NCBI RefSeq assembly: GCF_029203305.1
Contig: NC_089462.1
Location: 1,550,001 to 1,614,000, forward strand
DNA from: Yamadazyma tenuis
Lineage: Eukaryota > Ascomycota > Pichiomycetes > Serinales > Debaryomycetaceae
Length of the DNA: 64,000 nt
Direction of reading: 5' to 3'
Of the stretch, positions 18,290-27,344 are shown piece by piece. Position numbers and translations under genes: made by a program. Below the pieces are notes generated by a model. It saw only the letters and a list, made by a program, of their open reading frames with translations. It had not been told where the DNA came from and did not search any database. The first letter of the stretch is position 1, and each line of letters begins with the position of its first letter.

Positions 18290-19231
18290 CTATTTTTGTA
18301 ACAACTTTTCAGTTCTGTATATCTCGTATATGGTGTTAACACTTAATTCTTTGAATCCTTGTAAATCAAGGTTGAAAAGCACGTCACGAACCACGTTGAA
18401 GTCACTAAATTTGTTGACATCAACCGAGTGGTGAATATTGTTGCGGACACCGTGGCTTGAGTCGTTGGCGTTGATGATCGAAAACGGCATCATTTGTTGG
18501 ATCTGCCGGTAATATTCCTTGAGTTCCAGGTCTACATCTTCTTCATCCACAAACGCCTTGAAGTCGAACACCTTCAACTTGTTGGTAGCCACCGACTGCT
18601 GAATAAGCGATTTCTGCTGCTGTAACTCAGGATAGTTGAGCATATCACATTTCGACACGCACACCACCAAATTACACTTGTGCTGAATTCTGGAAATGAG
18701 CTCCACCTCAAGAGGTTTCAACCCTTTCATTATGGGGTCAACGAGGAGCACCACCAAATGGATAAGCCCTTCCTTTGTACACCGGCTGCGGGCGATTTTT
18801 GACTCTTCGGCGAGTTTCTGTTCTAATTTCTCGTCCAAGAAATCGACGATCTTCTGGAAACTTGAGTAGTTATTCAACTCAGCCCCGAAATTTTCGGTTC
18901 TGTGAACAGTCAAGCGGATCGGATATTCTTTGCGTATAATCACCTCGTTGGTCGCCACATGAAACTCGGACGTTGAGGAGGTGGTATCAGTGATGTCGAA
19001 AACAGCTTCCTCACACAAGGTGTTAATGAAGCTTTTCTTGCCAACTCCGTTTTCGCCAATCAACAACAAGTTGAAGTCCACAAATCTCTTGGATATACGG
19101 CGAGTGTTAAGCTCGTGAGCGGACTGGACCGTTAGTACTATCTTGTGAATAGTTTAATGACTGTTACGTACATATTGCATCTTTGTGGAGTGAACCAAAA
19201 TATTGGTGGTTTTTACAAATTTCGCAGCCAT
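18290..19231 (-). CDS. Divergent septin, spliced, possibly sporulation type (Spr3/Spr28-like)
   Basis: Exons 19231-19172 and 19123-18290 join in phase 0 to 297 residues. The long frame alone opens at a GTG, while the upstream ATG exon supplies MAAKFVKTT. P-loop GENGVGKKS lies at 43-51. The septin-wide layout follows: a stretch aligned to DTPGFGD but reading HRTENFGAE, KPLEVELISRI, and SKCDML in place of AKAD. So the G3 and G4 motifs are degenerate, suggesting poor GTP hydrolysis or binding. There is no C-terminal coiled coil. Septins form membrane-associated filaments; the short divergent kind fits Spr3/Spr28 of prospore membranes, but this placement is tentative. Tail to tail with the zinc-cluster gene. 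Confidence 0.75.
19124..19171 (-). other. Septin-gene intron (48 nt)
   Basis: Minus strand: donor GTACGT at 19171, TACTAAC branch site at 19131-19137, acceptor CAG ending at 19124. Both ends fall between codons, so splicing is in frame. Without it the septin frame lacks an ATG. Confidence 0.85.
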
Positions 19232-19246
19232 CTGAAAAAATATATA

Positions 19247-21580
19247 TTAACTGAGCAAGTTCATCTGTTCAATCGAGTAATCTAAAATATAGCTTTCTTC
19301 GATCAAATTCTCCACCCGGTTCAAGTGTCGTTCGTTATATGGAATCAAGCTGTCTATTATTGCCATCAACTTGGAACTGTTAAGCTTGTCCAAGCTCAAA
19401 TGGTTCAACATCAAGTAAAGTAAGTTTTGACTGACTTCGAAGTTCTTGAAGTTTATGTTCCAGTTCTTGATTTTGGTGAATAGTGACACCAACTGCACGT
19501 CGTTCAACTGGGTGAGGATATCGATGAGTTCCTCATGCTGGTTGTTTTCGAAGATCTTGGTAAATATCTCAAATAACTTCATCGAGTAGTTCAACTCCAA
19601 GGCCACCAAAATGGCATTTTTGAAGTTTCCCTGACTAATATAATTGTTTAGCCGTTGGTCATTTTCAATCTTCAACTTCTGCTCATCCTCCTTCAACTTA
19701 CCCATCTCTTCCGAGTTGTCATCGAATAAACTGATTTGTCCGTTGGCATCACAGGTGACAAACTGTAACCCATCATTAGCAATATCCAACGCCCAAATCC
19801 GATTACTGTGATTATCCAACGTTTTTAAGCACTCCCCACTCTTGCTATCCCAGATCTTGATTAAACCATCGGCTCCAGTGCTGATTACCTGGGTTCCCTT
19901 GTTCATGAACTTGGCTCTTTGCACAGCATTTGTATGACTTTCAAAGTTCTGCTCGATCTGAAAGTTGAGCAACGACCACACTTTGGCAGTTTTGTCTCCA
20001 CTAGAGGTGACAATCTTTTTGTCGTAGGGACTGAATTTGATATCCCATAATCCTCTTTTGTGGCCTTTCAACACCCCGATGGTTTCTCCCGACTCCAAAT
20101 GCCATATTTTACCCAACTTGTCGTATGAGGCGGTAGCAACAAATTCATCGTTGGGAGACACGTCAATGGAGTTGATGTCCTTATCGTGAGCTCTCCGAGT
20201 GTACTCACTCGACTTTACCACTTGGACTTCGTCACCAGCTGGCTTGGGAATCTTCCACTTTTTGATGGTTAAATCACCAGCAGCACTCACCAAGAAACGA
20301 GGATATTCGTTAACAGGAGTCCGGGGTAATCCCAATGCTGAAACAGAGCCAACATGGCCCTTAAAGACCGCATAGGCCTTGAACCTTTGGACTTCTTCAT
20401 CGTATCTCCACAACCTAACCTCACTGTCTTTACTACCGGTTGCGATCCATTTCCCGTCAATGGTAACATCCACCACATTCAAAAGGTCTCGGTGACCTTC
20501 AAGCATCTCAACCAGCAACGGGTTTTGTGGATCGACAATTCTCAAACTAGGAGAGTTGGTTGCAAGAGCAAGACGGTCAAATTGGGGTCCGACATATCTG
20601 ACATCAGCAATAATCCCGTGATTACCAGCTATTCTTGACACCACTGGCAACTGTGTGTGGAATTCAGACAAGTCAAGCTTCACCAATGTCTGGTCACTCA
20701 CCACCAAATACATCTGCTCGTTCTCGATTTGTATGGCATCAACTATTACAAGTTCCTCTTCAGTCTGGTAGTTTTTGGTCTGGTTCACAAGGGTTTCACC
20801 ATCGGCGTCCCAAATCTTCAATAAGTTGTCCAGACCAGCCGTGAAAAAGTACAACTCGGTGGAATCAGCTTGAGTGTCCAAAAATCCAGCTACTTCTATC
20901 AGTTGTTTCACTACCAACGTCTTAATGGGTTTCAAGTCCTTATAGAGGACCACGATTTCGTCTCTTCCTCCACTTAAAAAGTATTGCCCTGACTTGGTGA
21001 AGCTGAGACCTCTCACTGCTGAAGCGTGTTCTTTGAAAGTGTGGGTGTTCTTTCTGTTGGTCAAATCCCAGATCTTCACCACACCTTGAGTGTCTCCAGA
21101 AGCCAACTTCCAGTTTTTGGAGTTTAAGTTTCCGTAAAAGCACAAAGATGATATGATAGATCCATGGCCTTTTAGCGAATGGGTTACATACCCGCCTTCT
21201 ATATCCCACACGGTGATCACACCGTCAGTTCCTCCAAATGCAAAGAGTGATGAGGTAGAATCATGAGCAGAAACATACACTGGAGATGACATTTTAAAAC
21301 TTTTGATTATGGTTTTGGACTCGACGTCATACACACGTAGGTTCTGTGACTGGGATATTATTCCTAGCGTCAAGCCGTTGGGGGCAAGAATCAAATTTGT
21401 GATAAGCTCTCCATCTCCATCAATTTGGTCAATTATCTCATTGGTGGCCAAATTGGTTATCACGATATCCTCAAAATTGGCAGATGCCATCAACTGGCCA
21501 TCCTCACTGACACTACAGGCGTTGCTGCCTATATAGAAGGGATCGATATCAACGTTGGAGTATTCTGTTCTAAGATCCAT
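19247..21580 (-). CDS. UTP13: Utp13-like U3 snoRNP WD40 protein
   Basis: 777 residues, close to S. cerevisiae Utp13 (817). Residues 1 to about 620 consist of WD40 repeats, recognisable from repeated GH(x)n[WF]D units such as GGTDGVITVWDI, SGDTQGVVKIWDL, SGGRDEIVVLYKD, GSKDSEVRLWRY and TGADGLIKIWDS, forming two propellers. The helical C terminus (about 630-777) is the Utp13 domain that joins the UTP-B subcomplex. The protein acts in the nucleolar small-subunit processome, in early cleavage of pre-rRNA. It starts at ATG 21580, only 15 bp separate its stop from the septin ATG region at 19231, and it follows the UbiB-type gene on the same strand. Confidence 0.9.
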   Translation of the reverse strand: MDLRTEYSNVDIDPFYIGSNACSVSEDGQLMASANFEDIVITNLATNEIIDQIDGDGELITNLILAPNGLTLGIISQSQNLRVYDVESKTIIKSFKMSSPVYVSAHDSTSSLFAFGGTDGVITVWDIEGGYVTHSLKGHGSIISSLCFYGNLNSKNWKLASGDTQGVVKIWDLTNRKNTHTFKEHASAVRGLSFTKSGQYFLSGGRDEIVVLYKDLKPIKTLVVKQLIEVAGFLDTQADSTELYFFTAGLDNLLKIWDADGETLVNQTKNYQTEEELVIVDAIQIENEQMYLVVSDQTLVKLDLSEFHTQLPVVSRIAGNHGIIADVRYVGPQFDRLALATNSPSLRIVDPQNPLLVEMLEGHRDLLNVVDVTIDGKWIATGSKDSEVRLWRYDEEVQRFKAYAVFKGHVGSVSALGLPRTPVNEYPRFLVSAAGDLTIKKWKIPKPAGDEVQVVKSSEYTRRAHDKDINSIDVSPNDEFVATASYDKLGKIWHLESGETIGVLKGHKRGLWDIKFSPYDKKIVTSSGDKTAKVWSLLNFQIEQNFESHTNAVQRAKFMNKGTQVISTGADGLIKIWDSKSGECLKTLDNHSNRIWALDIANDGLQFVTCDANGQISLFDDNSEEMGKLKEDEQKLKIENDQRLNNYISQGNFKNAILVALELNYSMKLFEIFTKIFENNQHEELIDILTQLNDVQLVSLFTKIKNWNINFKNFEVSQNLLYLMLNHLSLDKLNSSKLMAIIDSLIPYNERHLNRVENLIEESYILDYSIEQMNLLS

Positions 21581-21693
21581 CCTGTGAGTAGAAAAAAATT
21601 AGTGAGCATCTCATCGCGAAAATTCAATATATTCATATATGATAATATGGTTGTCTATTTACATGCAAAGTCATCACCATCTATCTATTGGTT

Positions 21694-23382
21694 TTAATCC
21701 GTGAGGGCTTGTTCTGGTGGAAGATCAACTCCCATATTGTGGGCCATCCTTCTAAAACGTCTCTCAATCACATCCTCTATTCCTAAACCTTTGTAACCGT
21801 ACCGGTCACCATTCCAAATCTGTCTCAATCTGAACACCCAGAACACCACAGAGCTACCAAACAACATCACCTTCAACCTGAGCAAAGTCAAGTAATCGGA
21901 AAATGCTGATTTAACAATCAACGCATCTAAAGCGTTACCAGTGAACACATTAATTCTATTGACAGGAGACCCGAAGTTCTTGTTACAGGTCTGGATAATT
22001 CTCATGGCTCTGCCCAAGAAGAATAAGTCCAATGGAAACTTGGAGGTGTCACTCAAGAACTCCTTCATGATATGCTTGCTCTTCTTGGTCCTCATCAGGG
22101 CAGAAACACTCTTATCCATGTCTGCTGGCTTCAACTGAATGGAAGTGGAGAGAAAATCAACTGAGGTTACACCCCATTCGTTGGCCACATTCTCGAGTCC
22201 CTTCCGGTCCACACTCATAATATACTTCCACAATTGCGCGTACTCTCTTCTAAACTTCTCAGGCATGTTGACATATAACCCGTGGTCAAGAATAACCAAT
22301 TGCTGTTGGCGTCCTACTCTCCTCACCAACAAGTTTCCAGGATGAGGATCACAGTGAACAAACCCATAACTGAAAATCTGCTTGCCGAATATCAATACAA
22401 ACTGGTTCATGATGGTGCCCAAGTTGTATTTGCCATCGATCAACCGTTTTTTGTCCGTCAATGAAACCCCGTCAATCCACTCACTCACCAACACCTTATC
22501 ATCCGAGTACTCGGGGTAGTTCTTGGGGATATGAATTCCTAAGTTGCGTGCACTTCTATCGTTGGCGATAAACAGTCTCAATTTCTCTGCGTTCTGGAGC
22601 TCATTCTTGAACTTTGTTTCCAATATCGTTTGGTCACTAACATATTGGGTGTAGAAAGTCATGGGCATGTCAAACACTTTCTCTTGAACCCTGACAATCA
22701 ACCTGTAACACCACATGTCAGCAGCCACCTGGTCCTCGATGTAGTGATGTTGAACCTTGACGGCAACCTTATCTCCGTTGGCCAACGTGGCTCTGTGGAC
22801 CTGTGCTATCGACGCACTGGCAATTGGTTCGTGGTCAATTTGTTGAAATACCTGCGATTCGTATTCGGGCCCCAAATACTTCTTCAATGTAGCATCAACA
22901 CTTTCCCAGGTGTCCACCGGTGCCTCGTCATAAAGCTTGACAAAGCGTTTCTGATATGCCAACGGGAACAAGGAGCCCTGGTTGGCAAGCGCCTGACCCA
23001 ACTTGATATACATCCCTTTATTTGACATCAACATCTTATAGATGGCTGCACTGGCTGATTCGTGGAGATCATCTGGATCGTTGTAGTAGTCGATGTAATA
23101 GTACTTGAGAGCCACCACACCAAACGTAGACAAGGCGTAGAGCGATCGCAGGATCGTGGACGAGTTCGAGTAGCGATCCCAAACGTACACACCGGTACCA
23201 ACAGCAAATATGCCTGCGAAGGTTTTGGCAAAAAGATGTCTGGATTTCTTTGGGCGTGCAGTAGAAAACGGTCTCTGCAGCACTGAAGAATGTCTAAAGG
23301 AGGTTACATGGCCGTAGGCAGTCCCACGGCCCAGGGTCGGGCGCGCAGCCATTCGGCTTCTTGCAATTGATGTTCCTATCAT
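21694..23382 (-). CDS. MCP2: UbiB/ABC1-family atypical kinase, mitochondrial (Mcp2/Cqd2-like)
   Basis: 562 residues. The Arg/Ser-rich N terminus (MIGTSIARSRMAARPT) fits a mitochondrial presequence, followed by a hydrophobic segment near 55-75. UbiB hallmarks are visible: the KxGQ motif (YIKLGQALANQG), an Ala-rich nucleotide loop (ASASIAQVH), the catalytic Lys in VAVKVQHHY, CDPHPGNLLV and LDHGLY in place of DFG. Of the yeast members the wording fits Mcp2/Cqd2 (ADCK1 type), which sits in the inner membrane and affects coenzyme Q and phospholipid homeostasis. The subfamily choice is inferred. It shares a 113-bp promoter with the small gene at 23496. Confidence 0.82.
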   Translation of the reverse strand: MIGTSIARSRMAARPTLGRGTAYGHVTSFRHSSVLQRPFSTARPKKSRHLFAKTFAGIFAVGTGVYVWDRYSNSSTILRSLYALSTFGVVALKYYYIDYYNDPDDLHESASAAIYKMLMSNKGMYIKLGQALANQGSLFPLAYQKRFVKLYDEAPVDTWESVDATLKKYLGPEYESQVFQQIDHEPIASASIAQVHRATLANGDKVAVKVQHHYIEDQVAADMWCYRLIVRVQEKVFDMPMTFYTQYVSDQTILETKFKNELQNAEKLRLFIANDRSARNLGIHIPKNYPEYSDDKVLVSEWIDGVSLTDKKRLIDGKYNLGTIMNQFVLIFGKQIFSYGFVHCDPHPGNLLVRRVGRQQQLVILDHGLYVNMPEKFRREYAQLWKYIMSVDRKGLENVANEWGVTSVDFLSTSIQLKPADMDKSVSALMRTKKSKHIMKEFLSDTSKFPLDLFFLGRAMRIIQTCNKNFGSPVNRINVFTGNALDALIVKSAFSDYLTLLRLKVMLFGSSVVFWVFRLRQIWNGDRYGYKGLGIEDVIERRFRRMAHNMGVDLPPEQALTD

Positions 23383-23495
23383 GGATGAACGTTTCTCCAG
23401 AAATCAAATCAAAAAGTCGCACTTCGCATGACTTTTGAACGTTGAGGGAGCGAAACTTTTGTATTATTATTACTGCTTCCATACTCACATACTCA

Positions 23496-23729
23496 ATGAT
23501 AGCTACTCGTTCATATTCTACACCTGCTACTCCCAGAAGAATTGGTTCATTCAGAGGAGGTCTCGTGGGATTTCTCTTGGGAGTTGTTGCCACTGGTGCT
23601 GGATCATACTACTACCTTTTGGATCAATACAGAATTGCCAACAACGTCGTGGTGGCTGACGTTGTGGCCTTGCAAAACTCGATTTCCAACTTGGAAAAGC
23701 ACATCAAGTTGTTAGAGGACAAAAAGTGA
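23496..23729 (+). CDS. Small mitochondrial single-pass membrane protein
   Basis: 77 residues from ATG 23496; the longer frame opens at a TTG. The N terminus MIATRSYSTPATPRRIGS is basic with an RSYST-type presequence end. A Gly-rich helix follows (GGLVGFLLGVVATGAGSYYYLL, about residues 20-42). The C-terminal helix has heptad-like hydrophobics (VVALQNSISNLEKHIKLLE), a short coiled coil. This architecture is shared by small fungal inner-membrane proteins; S. cerevisiae Coi1 is one candidate relative, but I cannot confirm it. A GTGAGT overlapping the stop is not backed by a branch site. Divergent from the UbiB-type gene. Confidence 0.72.
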   Translation: MIATRSYSTPATPRRIGSFRGGLVGFLLGVVATGAGSYYYLLDQYRIANNVVVADVVALQNSISNLEKHIKLLEDKK

Positions 23730-23914
23730 GTACTTGAGATGTATATTTTCACAAAGTGATTATATGTATAGTTAGAATTGTGTGTACTACAGGTTTTAGT
23801 ACATGCTCTTTTTAGTACTTTCGTATGTTAATCTATAAGTTGAATTGTCTTCTTACTTTACAAAGTATGTATTTACAGGTTTTAGTACGACTCTTTGGTA
23901 TGTATGTGCCCAGT

Positions 23915-26080
23915 CTATAATTGGTTGATAAATGCAACAGAATCTTCAATGAGCTCTTTGAGCGAGTCTCTATCAAAATCGTGTCCCACAAGCACAACCT
24001 CCGAGCTACGACCCCCTAGTGATCCGCCTTCTATCAGGCTGAACTGGAGAAGTTTCCCGTGATATACGAACTCCAAGTCTCTTCTGTAGTTCGTTGAGAT
24101 GTACTGATAGTTCACTGTTTTTCCACTTAACTGCAACCTCAATGTCTCATGAATATGTGGCTTGACCTTGCCACTGAAGTCGAGCCGCGACCGCTCCAAG
24201 AACGTCTCTAGTCCTGGCTGGCCCTTCAATTTGGTGTACTTTTCAGAAGTTTCGTTGAGAAGCGACTCAATAGTCTGTTCAGTAGCATCCGGTGATGTTT
24301 CCTCTAATTCGGCTTCAGGTGCCTTGAGAACGTCTCCGATCAACTGGGAGGAGATCTTCATATCAGACGCTTTGTCAGGGAGCGGCATAAAACAGGTGTT
24401 TTCATTTTCCACCGTAAACACTCTCAAAGTGTTCATTTCAGGTTTGCCAAACCGGTTCAAGTTGATCCACACTTCGACAGGTGGGGCATCGGTCGACTCA
24501 TTGTCGTACAACGATGGCTGGAATTTGAGTTGAACTAAGTATTCGTGGGGATCGTTAATTCTCATTTCATTGATGTCGCTGAGACTCAATTCGGGATTAC
24601 CAAAAAGTGGAAGTGTCAGCACTTTATCGTGCAACAATGGAATACTGGGGTTGAAGATGTACTTGTCCGACAGTAAGGAGTCTTGATCTGCTGAGGGGAT
24701 TCGGTGCGTGGTTTTAGAGGTGGACTCAAAAAGAACATTTCCTAACGTGATCACGAATATAGGTGGAACCAACTGAGTTTTGGACACTACATGATTGTCT
24801 TCAGGGAACTGCGAGAGTTGGTTGTACAAGTCACTGATTTCCGAGTCGTTCAACAATGGATCGGTTTCAGCTTCTGGTTGGGAATTTTGGGGGTTGACTT
24901 CAGGAGGAGTTAAAAACGATTTGACCTGGTTGAGCTCTTCAAAGTCAATGGTTTTATTGAGCAACGATTCATCATCGAACACCTTCAACTGGGAATCAAT
25001 GAAACCAGACGAAAATATATTCTTGGGCGAAGAAGATAACCGGAACAAGCTCTTCAACCGGTTGAACCAGTTTATGGATTCGTCCTCTTTGAACGGTAAG
25101 CACTCAAACTCTTTGGTTTCGTACACCGAAGGGATCTTAACAAATTGTTTGATGTGGCTGTTGTAGTCCAAGAACCACAAAAGCATCCGCTGAGCCCTTT
25201 GCGTCTGTGTTTGGTTCAAAGAAGAAAGTCTGTAGTGGTCGTTGTCCAACTCTTCAAAGTAGATTTGAAAAAGCGAACTCAACTTGTTCAAGTCGAAGTC
25301 GCCAAACTTCTGAACAAATAATCGTTTGATAGTTGACAAGTCCAACGTCTGCTGGTAGCTGCTGACTAGAATATAGTCCAATATGATGTTGGCGTTGCTG
25401 ACCTGAGTCTCAGTACCTCTGAGACTCATGGTATTGTTCTTGAAGGTGATTTTGCAACCAGTTCGTGACAAGTATCTGATGAGCAACCCGTTGTTGAGAA
25501 GTAACAAGAACAAGTCTTTCTTCTGGAGTTCGACGTGACGGGAGGTCAAAAAGTCTTCAACTGATGTTTCTTTACCAGACCTTTGGATGTTCCATAGATC
25601 AGAAATGATGATCCTACACAATTGGCGCTTGGTTTTTTTGGCGATTCCTTCCTTTCTTCCCTTATAATCGGGATCCAGGGTATATGATCTGATGTACTCT
25701 TTTAACTGAGCCAGGGTGAATGATTTGGTGAGAACAGATGTCACGCTCTTGTAAGAATGGTCGCTGACTTTATTCTGATATATTCTTAGGTTATTGATGA
25801 GCTTGATGACCGATGAGGTGGATTCTTCCTCTATATCATCGGTTAGAAGAATGCTGGCCAATTTGAGCTGAGGAGGGTGCTGTGGTTTCGTGTTGATTAC
25901 TCTTTTTCTTGGGTCTCTCATCCTCATGTTGGCGTGATCTGACGGAAGAATGAGAAACGACGAGGGTTTATTGAGCTTGCTCAGATCCTTGAGTTGGTCT
26001 AAGATGATCCTGTCTATAGATGTGCCTCGGTTGAGTATTCGGGCGGTGGTAGCCAATGTCCGTGTGCGTAGACCAAACAT
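23915..26080 (-). CDS. SLS1: Sls1-like mitochondrial inner-membrane protein
   Basis: 721 residues. The presequence-like start is MFGLRTRTLATTARILNRG. A diagnostic stretch near residue 140 reads YKGRKEGIAKKTKRQL followed by CRIIISDLW, which I associate with the Sls1 family (KH-like folds). In S. cerevisiae Sls1 (643 residues) couples transcription and translation of mitochondrial genes at the inner membrane through contacts with Mtf2/Rpo41 and Nam1. The central part is acidic and poorly conserved, and the C terminus has another conserved-looking block (LQLSGKTVNYQYISTNYRR). No transmembrane helix is obvious, so membrane association would be peripheral. Starts at ATG 26080. Confidence 0.75.
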   Translation of the reverse strand: MFGLRTRTLATTARILNRGTSIDRIILDQLKDLSKLNKPSSFLILPSDHANMRMRDPRKRVINTKPQHPPQLKLASILLTDDIEEESTSSVIKLINNLRIYQNKVSDHSYKSVTSVLTKSFTLAQLKEYIRSYTLDPDYKGRKEGIAKKTKRQLCRIIISDLWNIQRSGKETSVEDFLTSRHVELQKKDLFLLLLNNGLLIRYLSRTGCKITFKNNTMSLRGTETQVSNANIILDYILVSSYQQTLDLSTIKRLFVQKFGDFDLNKLSSLFQIYFEELDNDHYRLSSLNQTQTQRAQRMLLWFLDYNSHIKQFVKIPSVYETKEFECLPFKEDESINWFNRLKSLFRLSSSPKNIFSSGFIDSQLKVFDDESLLNKTIDFEELNQVKSFLTPPEVNPQNSQPEAETDPLLNDSEISDLYNQLSQFPEDNHVVSKTQLVPPIFVITLGNVLFESTSKTTHRIPSADQDSLLSDKYIFNPSIPLLHDKVLTLPLFGNPELSLSDINEMRINDPHEYLVQLKFQPSLYDNESTDAPPVEVWINLNRFGKPEMNTLRVFTVENENTCFMPLPDKASDMKISSQLIGDVLKAPEAELEETSPDATEQTIESLLNETSEKYTKLKGQPGLETFLERSRLDFSGKVKPHIHETLRLQLSGKTVNYQYISTNYRRDLEFVYHGKLLQFSLIEGGSLGGRSSEVVLVGHDFDRDSLKELIEDSVAFINQL

Positions 26081-27344
26081 CTTTATGGTGAAGTTTGCAT
26101 CAACAGAGAAATTGTGTTAAATTTTCGCAGAGGTCGTGCGGGTGCGGGATGAGAGGTGGGAACGAAAACTGGAGATCGAGAGCATTGGTTAGGGTAGCGA
26201 CTCAAGGAACGAGCTAGAATTCAAAAGTGGATGCGGATGAGATGAAAAGAGGAAGACGAGTTGGTGAATGTGTCACATGACACATATTTTTGTTGAATAG
26301 AGGATGCATATGGCTTGAGGTGTTGTTTTACAAGCGGCAATAACCAGGAGTGGAGGAGTAGTGGTAGTATGAGTCGTAGTAGTAGTTGTAGTAGCACTGT
26401 TGTACTGCTTTGAGATAGTCTTCTATTGTTCTTTCTTTCATGCAGATCTGGAAAAGTAAGAATTGGTTTTAGCTAAAAAACTAGTCCGTGAATAAGTAAT
26501 CTACATTCGTTCTAGATTTCGCAGCCAAATAAACTTTATCAACATGTACGCCTGCAATAAATCAAAGTTTAGCATTGCATTCAAATCATGCGCTTTCCTA
26601 GCTTAGGCGCTTCTCTAGCTTAGGCGCCTTTTTAGCTTTAGGTTTAAGTTAGAGTTGAACATTAAGGTTCCGCCTTCATAACTTATTGTTAATGGCTGTA
26701 GATTTCATATTACCTGAAATATTACAGCCCTGCTTCCCCTACGCAATGACCCAACAACGAAGTTTATGTGTAAAGAATGCACATGTCATTTATACCAATG
26801 CGCAAATATGAAATGTACGGAGCCTGGTAACAAGTAAACACTTGCAAATCTTGGTAAAACATGCCTTGTAGATACTGATTAAGTGTTCCGTCGGATTTGG
26901 TGGTGCTCAACTCCATACACTATTTGATTAATCTTTCGACAACTATTTTCGTCAATCAATGGCTAACAGTTTGTAAATCACGTGTTTGTGCCCAGGTGAT
27001 TAGTGTTCGTGATTCTCACCCACGGGAGAAATTGTATGCGAGAAATATGACATGCGAAAGTCACAGCGATTTAACTACCTGAGCCGCTACAGGTCCTTCA
27101 AGGTCCCGTCCCAACCATCCCACCTATAACTGGTAACTATTCACCATTTAATTCGTTCTCCCAAATTGTGGAGGGAAACTCTGCGAGAACCCAGCCATCA
27201 GTTTCCCAAACGGTTGCTCGCTTAGATTGTACGATTTGGTGCTCGCCAAAAATGTCCCATTCGGAGCAGCTGCAAGAAATTAATGATGCCTTATATATGG
27301 CAGGCAGTTCCCATAACTACTTTTTTTTAACAATTACACCGTCA
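26081..27344. other. Divergent intergenic region between SLS1 and PUT1
   Basis: About 1.26 kb, long for this window. It contains a TAGTAGTAG-type simple repeat (26365-26395), a direct repeat TAGCTTAGGCGC (26598 and 26616), and a TATATA element at about 27292-27297 that probably serves PUT1. A 37-residue minus-strand frame is listed separately. No tRNA was found. Confidence 0.5.
26328..26441 (-). CDS. Possible Tyr-rich small ORF (37 aa), doubtful
   Basis: ATG 26441 to TAA at 26330-26328. It begins MKERTIEDYL, continues through KAVQQCYYNYYYDSYY and ends TPGYCRL. A polypyrimidine tract and CAG lie just upstream, so it could also be a terminal exon. The Tyr run is encoded by a TAGTAG-type simple repeat, which favours a chance frame. 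No recognised family. Confidence 0.2.
   Translation of the reverse strand: MKERTIEDYLKAVQQCYYNYYYDSYYHYSSTPGYCRL

Noticed and set aside
19218..19231. Recurring word AATTTCGCAGCCAT near 19218 and 58548 looked like a shared promoter motif
   Set aside because: In both places it is the reverse of ATGGCTGCGAAATT, the possible start codons of two genes (MAAKF). TTTCGC words elsewhere occur at roughly the rate expected by chance.
23724..23740. GTGAGT at the stop of the small mitochondrial gene as a splice donor
   Set aside because: No TACTAAC-like branch and no protein-like exon downstream; the protein is complete as it stands.
26897..27082. Short plus-strand frame upstream of PUT1
   Set aside because: No coding character and no homology pattern; lies in the PUT1 promoter.
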